Assembly: GCA_013399875.1 (NCBI GenBank)
Contig: VXAZ01018984.1
Location: 3,168,935 to 3,232,934, forward strand
Reading direction: 5' to 3'
DNA from: Gymnorhina tibicen
Lineage: Eukaryota > Chordata > Aves > Passeriformes > Artamidae
DNA length: 64,000 nucleotides
Part shown: piece by piece, positions 27,755 to 37,746 of the stretch
Layout: every line of letters begins with the position of its first letter
How positions within the stretch are numbered: position 1 is the first letter of the stretch
Position numbers and translations under genes: made by a program
Notes under the pieces: model-generated
What the model was told of the DNA's origin: nothing
The model's input: the letters and a program-made list of their open reading frames with translations, nothing else
The model's database searches: none

Positions 27755-28045
27755 TGATGCGGAAAGATCAGCAAAATGTGTTTACAATTTCAGAACTAAC
27801 TCAGATCTTACATTAGATAGCATTAAAAGATAACACACTGAGCTCTGATTGTGTCTTCCATGGCTACCAAACTGACCTGGATAAAAGAATTATAATAATT
27901 GTAATTATAACTTTTGTTTATATGCTATTGTTAGATATATATATACTGTTGTTGGACACATATTATTAGTAGATATTTAGAATATTTAGAATAGAATCTC
28001 GACAAGGTAGGGGCCTTGTCAAGCCTGTAAAGGGGGGGAACGATG
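27755..28045 (+). mobile_element. Endogenous retrovirus remnant, internal 3' part (likely)
   Basis: This AT-rich 290-bp segment lies between the putative left target site and the LTR. It begins TGATGC, matching the LTR terminal inverted repeat, but then shows no similarity to the LTR at 28073, so the 5' LTR is missing or deeply deleted. It has no open frame for a retroviral protein. Its right end holds an inverted repeat GACAAGG/CCTTGTC (27991-28010) and a purine run AAAGGGGGGGAA (28029-28040) that looks like a polypurine tract priming plus-strand synthesis next to a 3' LTR. Alternatively the whole 27755-28507 block could be one long solo LTR. Confidence 0.5.
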
Positions 28046-28072
28046 NNNNNNNNNNNNNNNNNNNNNNNNNNN
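28046..28072. other. Assembly gap (27 N)
   Basis: A run of 27 undetermined bases between CGATG and GATGCCTT. It sits immediately after a 7-G run and at the expected polypurine-tract/LTR boundary. GATG occurs on both sides. Confidence 0.99.
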
Positions 28073-28320
28073 GATGCCTTAGGTTTTAACTTTTATATTT
28101 CTCAAATTCTGGATCACTTAGTGTGTAACTCCGAAGTTTCTTGTAGCTCGTTAACTGCTCTCCTAGGCCAGACAGACACAACAAAGCTTCTCTGAGCTTG
28201 CTATTCAAGGACACTCAGACTGTCCCCGCCTGAAGGTGTAAACTGGGACCGCGCGAGAGGTGGAGAAGTTGAAGAAATTACATCATTAGCTAAAGTTTTA
28301 ATTGGCAAATTTATGCTGAT

Positions 28321-28328
28321 ATGCAAAT
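28321..28328 (+). promoter_or_regulatory. Octamer motif ATGCAAAT in LTR U3
   Basis: A perfect POU-factor (Oct) octamer lies about 108 bp upstream of the LTR polyadenylation signal. Such sites in LTR U3 regions can drive expression in germline or early embryo; here the activity is only an inference from the motif and its position. Confidence 0.4.
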
Positions 28329-28435
28329 GGACCAAACCTCTAAAAGTGTGAAAAACTCGTGACTCGTCATCCATCTTGGGGTCCATTTTGGAAATAGCCT
28401 GTGTCTCCCCAGGGCGTACCTTTGAAGGCCCTTCA

Positions 28436-28441
28436 AATAAA
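28436..28441 (+). promoter_or_regulatory. LTR polyadenylation signal
   Basis: AATAAA in the conserved CAAATAAATACCTACT context, shared with the LTR at 36262 (there on the minus strand). It marks the end of the R region. Confidence 0.65.
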
Positions 28442-28507
28442 TACCTACTTTTATTCCCTTACTCTTTGTCTAGTCTCTGTTTTTTAGGTAGCCACCTCAA
28501 GGCATCA

Positions 28508-28845
28508 GTATCAGCTTGCTCCATGCCTTGCCTAGTAAAACCTTGAGTTCTTCCAAGGATGGACATTCCTCAGCCTCTCTAATTAGCTTGTTCCCTGCGT
28601 AGTTGTCTTCTTTTTAATGTTTTTTGACTTGTATGTGATTAGGATTTCATTACATTTTCTTTTACTCTACATTTCTGCAAAGACCCTGACTGGCTTTTAG
28701 ACAGCTGAACAATAGAAACCCTAAGACTTGATTCAGCTCTCAGCCTCTTCTCTTGTGTCATGTGCTCCAGACCAGTTTTGTGGTCCTCCTCTGGACTCAC
28801 TCCAGTTTGTCAGTGTCTCTTTTACTGGGGGCCATGGACAATGTG
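28508..28845 (-). repeat. Old CR1 LINE, part 2 (continuation)
   Basis: Resumes the CR1 interrupted at 27754. GTATCAGCTTGCTCC, then TTGAGTTCTTCCAAGGATGG and ATTCCTCAGCCTCTCTAATT then GCTTGTTCC follow the reverse-complement CR1 order. After a diverged stretch, GTGGTCCTCCTCTGGACTCA, then CTCCAGTTTGTCAGTGTCTC and TTTTACTGGGGGCC match the more 5' CR1 block. Divergence is high, consistent with the CR1 being older than the LTR that splits it. Confidence 0.8.
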
Positions 28846-31331
28846 AAATCTCTATACACTGTTCAATAAAAGAAAATACCTTCTGCATTAATAGCCTTTA
28901 AAGAAGACTTTTCGTCTTTAAATTGTGATACAAAAGAGAAACTAGAATTTCCTCTATCAGTTAATTTTTTTATTCCCATTTAAGAAATAACTAAACTGAA
29001 GTAAATAACTATATAAAGGTTGCTAATCCGGATAATGGCAGATCGGAAATAAAGTCAGAAGTCCTGCTGCTTTTTTTTCCATCCAATGACTAAGTAAAAT
29101 AATTTATTTTCTTTTTTGGTCCCTGAAAAATTGTCCCAATGTCCTTATGTTTGTATTTCAGGAAATTCAAAAGCCTCTATGTAAATTCTAGGGGTTTGTA
29201 TCTCTGTTATTTTCTAGATTTCTTTTGGCATTTGACTTCTCTTAGTACAAAGGAAAAGAGGCTAATTTTTGCTTTCTTTCATAGCATTGAGATTTTTTTT
29301 TTGCGTAAACCTTCTCTGCTTTGGAAAAATTTTCTCCTTCTGATTCACCTTCCTGTGTGGAGCATTCAGGATGCACTGCCCCCACAAAGCAGTCTTAGAG
29401 CGAACCACAGTACTTAGGGAAATGTAAGTTACTGCACCTGTAAAGCCTACATAAACCATTTCCTACTAACTTAGGTCCTTCGCTGCAGCCTCAAAGACAT
29501 GAGATGCCATGCTAAAGAAGACCCCAGTACTCCTTGTTGGCTTTGGAAGGTTCATTTCAATAGGGCTTGTCTATATTAAAGAGCCATTTACACTTTGTTG
29601 TCAAGGAGAACTTGCCAGGGGACCTAAAGGGTCATTAGCCTCCACTTAGCACCATGCAGTGCAGCAGATGCTTCATGACATGTGACAAGGAAAGGCTTTA
29701 AATGGAGTGTCAAGAAATCCCAGCCTCATCACTTAATTTTTTACTAATCTGTTGTCTAGTAATTTTAGCCATTTTATTGATAGTTGAGCTTTTACTTCTA
29801 TGTGCCGGTGATGACAGTAGGAGGAAATTAAAGAAACATTGGCGGGGGCATAACGTATTTTACTTCTGCTTTTAGTAATTCATCCTTCTAGGTATAGTGA
29901 GTTGGCCCTTAGACAAGAAGTAAACCCAGAAATGTAAATTCCTTGAGCTTTTAAAACTCCATTTGGTTCGATAATTGTCAGTACAGACAAGCCAACCATT
30001 TATTTTTTTAAATGTACAAGAATTTCAAGTGGCAGCTTCCTTTGTGCACTATAGTTACTAATGTGTTGTGATCCACAAGTGTCAGTGTGAGCTACATGCA
30101 GTTTCAGGACCCTTCCTCGACGACAACATCATGAAATGGAAGGATACAGAGAGTAGTACCTGGGACACTTGTTACAGAGAATGTTCCTTTGCAGGAATCT
30201 TTTGTCATTCCTTGTGTTTCAAATACAGATAGCATGTGATCTGAGGAAATACAAACAGAAGCACAGATTGCTTGACGACATTGTAGGTAAAGTTCTAAAC
30301 CCACCAAAAAAAAACCCCAGCAGAAAGGCAGCCCTTAAAATGAGGTTCGCTGGGCAGACAGTATGTGACTGCCTCAGGTTTTACTTGATAAACAGGAAAA
30401 TTTGTATGATAGTTTGTTTGAATTTCGCCACTCTTTTAACCATCGTGGTGGCCCTGCAATGTGATTTTCCTTCCTTTCTCTTATTTAGACAACTGTCTTC
30501 AGTGCTACATAAATCATCTCAGTTAATCTGAGAGGTGAAGGTTTCCAAGTAAGTGCAGCCACACCCTGAAGGCATGACATGTGAGACAGAATGCCTTCTA
30601 TTTTAGGAATTCATGCTTTCATCCAAAAAAAATCCCTCAAAAAGTCATGCCTACCCATCAGGACCCCCTGGATAAATGAGAATTTATTATGTCATCTTGT
30701 TGACAATAAAAAATACTGATCTCCATTCTAACAGTGGTTATGAAGTATCCAGTGATCCTTGGTGTTCAGGGTGGACAAATAGATTTCACTAGCAGCCATT
30801 AGCTATGGAAAGCCTTTATCCAAATGGGAACATCTATGCCTATTTCTTGTTTGCTCCATTTGGATGAGGTAAGTTTAATAGCATTTATTTAACTTTGCCC
30901 TGTGAGAGAATGGAAACCTCTCACAGAAAAAAGGAACAATATAGTTAACCAAGGTTAGAATTCCCACTCAGGGATCACTGCTCTCAGGGTCATTGGCGTT
31001 TTACTAAACAAGATTTCCAAGATTATGAATACATCCGTCTGACTCTTTCTGAAGGGAAATCTTTGCAGAGGTATCGAGTAGTGAACGTGTGGAGAGCCCA
31101 GTGAGGCCCGTTTGTATTGGATCAGCTGCATGTGTAGGTACCACAGGGTTTGTGCAGATGCAGACCAAGTCTACAGATAAGGCTCTCTTTCTCTTCTGGC
31201 TGTCTGTAAATCTCTGACAAATCATCAGAGTCCACTTTGTCCGCCCAAGCAAAACTTACAGCTGGAAAAAGGATGTCATGGCTGGGAGAACTAAAATTTG
31301 CAGTATCTGTGAGTTTTCCTGCTCACAGGAA
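28846..31331. other. AT-rich sequence, no gene recognised
   Basis: No supported gene. Frames at 29139-29417 and 30169-30531 (120 codons, plus) have no recognisable domains. Small inverted repeats are TTTAAAGA/TCTTTAAA near 28898-28922 and GAAGGCAT/ATGCCTTC at 30568-30598. Confidence 0.55.
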
Positions 31332-31379
31332 AGCAGGGAAACTGCTTCCTTGAGCAGGGAAACTGCTCAAGTTTCCCTG
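31332..31379. repeat. 21-bp tandem direct repeat with embedded hairpin
   Basis: AGCAGGGAAACTGCT occurs at 31332-31346 and again at 31353-31367 (21-bp period). The second copy also forms a perfect 9-bp hairpin: CAGGGAAAC (31355-31363) pairs with GTTTCCCTG (31371-31379) around the 7-nt loop TGCTCAA. This is consistent with a replication-slippage or template-switch event. No function is evident. Confidence 0.7.
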
Positions 31380-34300
31380 TCATTTTTAGTGTGGATCAGA
31401 ACAAAATATAGAGATGGTAGTACACACTACTTCTTTACGTGTTCACAGTCACACAAGGTGTGTTTCATCTGATTCACAGTCACAGTGGGACCCTGCAATT
31501 TGCAGCTGTGCAGACAGAATGCTGCTCTTTTTACAGCATTTAGCTGTGGTTTGGTAGATAGAAATGATCTGGGGGTAAAACTGCATTACTAAGCAGAATT
31601 TTTGTGACCTGTGAAATAGAGATCTGTGAGTTAGCAGTGCTCATGAGCTAAGTTTTGGAATCTATCAGGGTTATATTTTTCAGAGTCTTTTTTTGAGAAT
31701 GTGGGGACACGTGGTGATTTAAAAATGAATCATCTAAAATGAGGCCTGTAGAATGTATTACTTGTTTAAGAGATGTGTTGTATTCCCTTTCATTTTGATG
31801 TATGTAAGTTTAATTGTCTTGAAGTCTGAAGCAAATGAATATATAAAGTATCTTTGGACCTCTCAAAGGGAGGTTTCCTAACTTATGCTTTCAAAATAAT
31901 ATACCTTTATGGACTGAGGTAGGTTTAAGGCAGTTATGCCTTTCTCATAGAAAAGATCAGTAAAGTTATTCATGTCACTGCCTATTTATCCTTGTCTCAA
32001 TCAAATTGCTTTGTTTTAAAAATAAACAAAAAATAAAATAAAAAGAACAATGGCTCATTACCTGTTACAGGAATATCCAGCTACTTGTAATCTCACTGGA
32101 AGATCCACTGTGTATAATTTTAGGAGTGGGAAGTGAAATAGACATTCCATAGGAAAAATTAGAACTTTTAGGACATATTTGCAAGTCTCCCCACATAAAT
32201 ATGCCTTGATGCCATCCTCGCCCTGTTTTTTTATTCCAGTTCTGGAATTAAATTCTGTCCTGGGTTAAACAAGTATTTTTACTGCTTAATTCACTGGTGT
32301 CAAGACTCAGCTGTTATCACTTGTACCAAGACTGTTTTCCTCTGGAGCTGTTCTGTGATGGAAACTAGTGTTCATGATGAAGTAGGACAGACCCAGTGAT
32401 TCATGACAAGGTTCTGATGTAGGACACTAGCTTCTTGCAAATACAGATATTTCGTAATGAAAAGAAGCAATGTATGTGAAAAAAATGCAGGAGCCATTCT
32501 TGTTATAGGAATCTGTAACATAATTAGAAGGAAGAAAATGTGCTCAGTAGAGAAACAGTAACAAAGAGAAGAAAAATCAATAAATCAAAAGCTAATGGGA
32601 CCTGCACAGGCTATGGAGCCATATCTAACCACTGCCAGCAATGGAATGCTTGAGAATGATGTTGTAGCTGTTAGTTACCTGGTAAATGGTAAGAAATCTG
32701 AGAAATGCGAGGATGGAAATGAAGCAGCTCAGGGCACAGCCAAGCACCATACTGTGTGTATCTGCCCAAACAAGGGAAACGTACAACACTAATCCATTAA
32801 AAGCTCCCATAATGATAATAACCTAAATTAGAGAAATGCTTTTTGACCTTTGACATAAGCCCTGGAGCCCAGTAGATCTCACAATATGAGAACAGGCTTG
32901 AGCTGCAAACTGAGCATTCAGGCTTTGAAGACGTGATTTTTCTGGACCACCTCCATTTCAGCTATTGGAGTAACATGCAGGAAGCAGAGAATAGATCCCC
33001 TTAGATTAACATTTACCACTGAAGCAAAAGCAAAGTCAAAGTAGATGGATTCTGCATTTTCCTCCTCTCAAGCCTCCTTCAGTAGAAGAAAACAGGGGAA
33101 AAGCACGGCTGGTTCCCCATCCAGCTGACAGAAAGTCCGCAGGGCGTGCCATCAGAAGACATATGTTTTCTTATTACCTAGGGTTTTAGCTTTTGTTTGG
33201 GTTTGATGATATTTTTATTTGTTTGCCTTTTGTTCTGGAATGCACAAGTAATTTTAAAACTGTTTTAAAGAAGAAGGGGGAGTACAGTTCGAATTATCTA
33301 GATTTTTCTTTGCAAGAAGGCCTATGGAATTTGGCATCTTAACCCAGCCTTGCCTGATGTGATCGCAAACACAGTTAAATTTTTATTAAAATGTTTTGAA
33401 TCTTTCAAACACGATATTGATAACTGAAATGGAGCAAAGAGACAGTAGCATCTGGTTTTAATGAATGTGGTCTGCTTATACTTGAAAGCAAAACCATGCA
33501 GGAAAAGACTAGAAATTCTTGTACAGAGAATCAAAGTGCAATAGTGTTTTTCAATACCTGACATCTGTATGCTTAGAATGACCTGGGTGACTTCACTCAA
33601 CCAATTGTTCGTATTTTTTAGATTAAAATGCCGTATTTAGCTCTGAAATATATTTGGTGCTTTTTCTTTTTTTTTTCAGCCTGTTGTGTACTTTCTTTCT
33701 TTTTTTTTTTTGTGCACTTACCAAAGCTCATTGCTTTCAGCTCTATTGTACCTTTTCAACTTGGTGACCTTCTTCAATACAGTACATATCAAACAATTTT
33801 TATTTAGAAGTGTGGGTTCCTGTTACTACATTTTAGTCTAAACAAACAAGGCAATCCCTTGTGGGGATATTTTTCTCCTATATGTATTAACATGTGGAAT
33901 AACAGAATTGCCTGAAACAACCTCCTAAACTGCAGGCCCGTGTAAAAGCCAACTTTTTCAGAGGAAATCGACAGGGCATTGTCAAAACAGATTCTGCAGG
34001 AGGCCTCCCCGCCTCACTGCCTCCAACCCAAGTTTGTTAGCAGCACTTCAGCCCAGGCTTTTCATGGAGATGCTGCAAACCATTAAGGTTTGAATTATGG
34101 TTTCAACTTTTTTCTCAGAGCAGTAGTGATAGAATGTACTAATACAGTTTCTTGCATCTTTTCTTGGAACTCAGCTTGCTTACGTGAGGTGGGTGAATGT
34201 GTTTGGAAATGCAGCCTAGATGTCTGTTCAGGTTTTGTAGTACGAGCTCTGCCCAGTCAAGATAATGATGATGAAGAATTTTTATAACCCAGCCACCTTC

Positions 34301-35499
34301 TCTGTTGCTGTCTTCACAGCTAAATTCCCTCTTGGAGTCAGAGAAAAAATCACTGAGGTTTGTAGCAGAACAACGTAAGGCTGTGAATAATCACAGGAAA
34401 GATGCAGTGAAATTTAATGCATGGTAAATGCATTTAACTATGAAGAATACACCAGGTCCTTGAAAATGGTAATTTAAATTCCATTTATTCTATTTATGTC
34501 ATTCCACTTACTTTAGCATAGTATTGTCCTTGTACTGGAATTTGAATTAAAAGTTTGGAAAAGAATAAATGCTTTTGACCATAAACACTTACCTATTGTC
34601 TGTATTTTGAAGTTTTTCACATAAAAGGCAGAGGATAAGTGCCCCAATTAGTTAGCAATATCCAAATTCCTAAAGTTTTCAGCTCTTAAAGCTTTAGTAA
34701 AAGTGGCTTTCACTTACCACTAATAGCTTCTTTGAATCCTTTTGTTTTAGTCCCAAAGCTGAGAAATCAATGAGGTTGGCCAGTTTGATTAAATAGTTTT
34801 CTGAAGTCAAACTATTGTAAAGTTAGCCTTTAAAAACAAATATGCTGCATTGCCTTTGACCATTTACAGTTTTTCTTTGGCTCCACCAAGCATGTGGATG
34901 TCTAATCAGGGGATTATCAAGTAGACTAGAGAAATATAACAAAGTTCTGTGCTCTAGTAAATATTTGTATAGCACAAGCCTGGAGAAAGTCCATGTTATA
35001 TTTTACGGTTGATAATTTAATAACTCTGTGGCACGCCTGAAATTGTACAGTAAATGTCAGGATGTGTCAAATGAGGTATCCTGTAAAATTTAATAACCTC
35101 ATATTTAAGATGATATGCGTGCATGGGTAGGTAACACCGTCATTGGAAAATATGTTTTACAAGTAATATTTAGGGCATTTATTTGAATTTTGCCAGGAAA
35201 TAAAGTGAGCAATGGCCTTCCAGCTGATAGTTACTAACAATGACAATGTAAGTGACAAACAGAATAGCTCATGCAGAAATAGTCCAGTCTATCAAATGAT
35301 CGTGAGGGCAACCAACAGATTTCATAGAACAGTCAAAAATCTGTGATTTCCTCCTGCTACAGAAAATAGCCCGTTCAGTAAACAATTGATAAAATGAAGT
35401 GAATCTGTGTTGCTTGTGTTTAAGGGATAGCATACAGCACACTGTCTGCCACAGTAGTTTGTTTGCACTGAAATTAAGCAATAATGATTGAGGCACGGA
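31380..35499. other. AT-rich sequence with A- and T-rich tracts
   Basis: No gene recognised. Low-complexity tracts are an A-rich patch (about 32017-32050) and a pyrimidine-rich stretch with two T runs (33661-33712). An 8-bp inverted repeat AATAGTTT/AAACTATT lies at 34792-34816. Open frames are under 95 codons. Confidence 0.55.
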
Positions 35500-35596
35500 G
35501 CATTTCCTGGGGATTAATGACTGTCTGAGAGGAGTTGATGGCCCAAGGAACATCCTGGCCATTAACCCCAGCCAGTCATTAATCCAAAGGAAATGC
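35500..35596. repeat. Long imperfect inverted repeat (97-nt hairpin candidate)
   Basis: The left arm 35500-35523 (GCATTTCC...GGATTAATGACTG) and right arm 35573-35596 (CAGTCATTAATCC...GGAAATGC) are complementary at 22 of 24 positions, with only a GG/AA mismatch pair in the middle. Further in, GTTGATGGCC (35534-35543) pairs with GGCCATTAAC (35558-35567) at 9 of 10 positions, closing a 14-nt loop. The shape suits a pre-miRNA-like RNA hairpin, an old palindromic transposon remnant, or a conserved element with inverted ATTAATGA homeodomain-type sites. A minus-strand frame (35269-35691) that crosses it shows no domain. Confidence 0.75.
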
Positions 35597-36261
35597 CCTA
35601 CCCCAAGATCTTTATTACTCTTAGAAAATGAAAATGAAGAAAAACAAACGCGTAAGGACCTAGGTATTTGTTCTGGAGGGCGAAGTTTCAAATCATTTTG
35701 TGCATGCAGATTTTGATAAAATGAATACCGTACCAGTTATTTAGCTGGAGTGCTTGGTTCTCTCCAAAGCATCTTGGTGTCATCTTGGCCTACAGAGGCA
35801 AACTAGAGAAACGTCTTTTTCTCACCTGTATTAATGTTTTTCTCAATATGGAAGGCAACTTATGTCTAATTATAATGTGATTTAAGTGAGTGTGTACTTT
35901 AAATAAGTATCTTTAAATAGTCTGTATTGTGGTAAGAATTTAGAGTAAGTGGTGGCAGAGCACCAACCAGACTTAGACACTGCTCTTGTTATATTTAAAC
36001 CCTTCTTTTCCTAGTTTTGGAAGCAATGGACCATCTATACCTTTATAAGCAAAAATAGTTGCAAATGTGACATTACAGAAAAAATTATCATTCAGAAAAT
36101 GCATGTATTGGATTTCTTGAAGTAAATGGTAAGTTAAGTTCTTGGATGTTTGTTGTTTCCTGTTTTTTTCCTGAGCTGGAGAACACTTCAGAAAATTTAA
36201 AAAAAAAGAGATGGCTGTTCTTCAAATAGAAATTTATCAGACTTAATGGCCTATCTCTAGG
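35597..36261. other. Unassigned AT-rich sequence
   Basis: Nothing recognisable between the inverted repeat and the second LTR. Confidence 0.55.
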
Positions 36262-36324
36262 TGATGCCTTGGGTGGCTACCTAGAAACAGAGACTAGACA
36301 AGAGTAAGGGAATAAGAGTAGGTA

Positions 36325-36330
36325 TTTATT
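36325..36330 (-). promoter_or_regulatory. LTR polyadenylation signal (minus strand)
   Basis: TTTATT on the plus strand, AATAAA on the minus strand, in the same CAAATAAATACCTACTC context as the first LTR. Confidence 0.6.
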
Positions 36331-36410
36331 TGAAAGGCCTCCTGCTAATGGGAGGAGAGAGGCTGGGATAGAAGTTTCAATGATGCAACTTAGTTTCACG
36401 TCATACAGTA

Positions 36411-36420
36411 ATTTATATAG
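36411..36420 (-). promoter_or_regulatory. LTR TATA box (minus strand)
   Basis: CTATATAAAT on the minus strand, located about 85 bp upstream of the polyadenylation signal in LTR orientation. This is the expected spacing for a retroviral U3 promoter with a short R region. Confidence 0.5.
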
Positions 36421-36660
36421 GCCAGAGATTTGTAGACAATTTTCAGGTGCTTTTGTGGGGATATGCTATAGCACTACTGAATACTGAAAGATATTTTCCT
36501 GTTTTATTAAAAGACAGATTTATGTAGTCCATGTAGTTAAAAACAAATAGTTAATTTACAATAAAAATTTCTATATAGGTGAATCTTAAGATTTTGGCCT
36601 CAATATGAGGAAAACAAATTAATGAAGATAAAGGTCCACAAAGAATTTGAGGCAAGATGC

Positions 36661-37660
36661 CCTTTTTTTTTTTTAATTACCTTGTAACTACAATACAGTC
36701 CAAATTAATTTTTTGTAAAGATATGTTGTGCTTTCTGTATGTTGTTAATTTTATATCAAACTAATATGAATTATGCATTATTTTCAAAAGTGAATGTAAA
36801 ACTATACTTAGCAGAAGTTGTGGGAGAGCATCCTGGGGGACTACAGTGACTGGCTTACTGCCAGTCAGGCAGAAAACTGAAATCCTATTCCTGCATTCTC
36901 ATCCATATAAGTATGTATATGTGGAACAGAAACCTTCCAATAAAGAGCTCCTCATTCTAGCAGGCAAAGTTAGAAGTCAACACAACTGATAGCTTACCTA
37001 GAAAAATTTTGACTTCAACTAAAGTGTTATTTTGAGGAGAGAAGGTAAGTAACCTTTGGAGCAGTGCAAGAACAGCACAGTCACCGAACATCTTAGAATT
37101 ACACTTATTTCTTACTCCTATGCATTTATTTCTAGAAGACATGCTCTATTTTAAACCCGATTTATTTATTTAAACTCTGGAGAGTCCTTGACCGATGCTA
37201 TTCATGAGATCAGACAGGATGATTGCAATGGTTTGTTGTGCCCTATTAACCTGCTCCTAGGTTGTTGTGCAATACTGAGAAAATTGCTTTTTCCCTATTC
37301 TTTAGTGTCTCCTTTTCCAAAAAAAAAAAAACCCATATAAATACTTATATTTTATTTTGAGTTCTTCCAAGGGAACCAGGCATATAACTTAGGAATATTT
37401 TGATAAAATGACCTCTGTTGTGTCATTGGTACAAAGATTTAGTCATTAGTCAAACAGTGCTAAGAAAACACTAACTCATAAACTTCAATTATAGTGCTGA
37501 AGCTATGGGGAAAGATTTTCACATAAATACATTCTTCAGGTTAGTAGAATTTGCAGTGACTTTACTGGGACCAGGAATAAATGTTTATAATGTTGTACCT
37601 GAATATGTTTGTCATCTGTTCACTTGGAAAAGAACGTTCAAATCACTGTAAAGATAGCAG
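36661..37660. other. Possible ERV internal edge, then unassigned sequence
   Basis: If the T12 tract (36663-36674) is the minus-strand polypurine tract, the first bases to its right could be retroviral internal sequence. I recognise no retroviral coding motif and cannot place the far boundary. A perfect 8-bp hairpin TGACTGGC/GCCAGTCA with a 5-nt loop lies at 36847-36867, and a 13-A run at 37319-37331. Confidence 0.4.
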
Positions 37661-37746
37661 GACTTGGTTCAAAACCAATGGAATTTGCCCTATTTGGTGT
37701 GGAGGGTCTTTCAGTTAAACTCACTGGGATTTGGATCAAGATCCTG
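37661..37746. repeat. Degraded sauropsid palindromic repeat (tentative)
   Basis: GGTTCAAAACCAATGGAA on the left and CACTGGGATTTGGATCAAGA then TCCTG on the right resemble the outer arms of the widespread reptile/bird palindromic repeats that read like (G)GATCCAAAGCCCATTG...CAATGGGCTTTGGATCAGG. The two arms are roughly complementary. The copy is worn and the assignment is from memory. Confidence 0.38.

Larger units (their letters stand above)
28073..28507 (+). mobile_element. Retroviral LTR (3' or solo LTR), plus orientation
   Basis: About 435 bp ending CAAGGCATCA, with the first resolved bases GATGCCTTAGG, so the termini form a TGATGCC/GGCATCA inverted repeat (the initial T lies in the gap). 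A polyadenylation signal AATAAA is at 28436-28441, followed by an R/U5-like segment that is closely shared with the second LTR at 36262. The U3 part carries a perfect octamer ATGCAAAT (28321-28328). No convincing TATA box is seen; CTCTAAAAGTG near 28338 is a weak candidate. The terminal sequence recalls passerine ERVL-type LTRs, but the class assignment is from memory. Confidence 0.8.
36262..36660 (-). mobile_element. Retroviral LTR, minus orientation
   Basis: On the plus strand it begins TGATGCCTTGGGTGGCTACC, the reverse complement of the LTR 3' terminus, and shares about 75 bp of closely matching R/U5 sequence with the LTR at 28073-28507. Read on the minus strand it has a TATA box (36411-36420) and a polyadenylation signal (36325-36330), about 85 bp apart, giving the normal U3-R-U5 order. 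The U3 end is placed near 36655-36660, where the minus strand reads a purine run (A12 then GGG, 36660-36674) resembling a polypurine tract. The U3 sequences of the two copies are poorly similar, so they are related subfamilies, not identical copies. Confidence 0.75.

Noticed and set aside
27885..27912. AT-rich inverted repeat TTATAAT/ATTATAA
   Set aside because: Short and of extreme AT composition; expected by chance.
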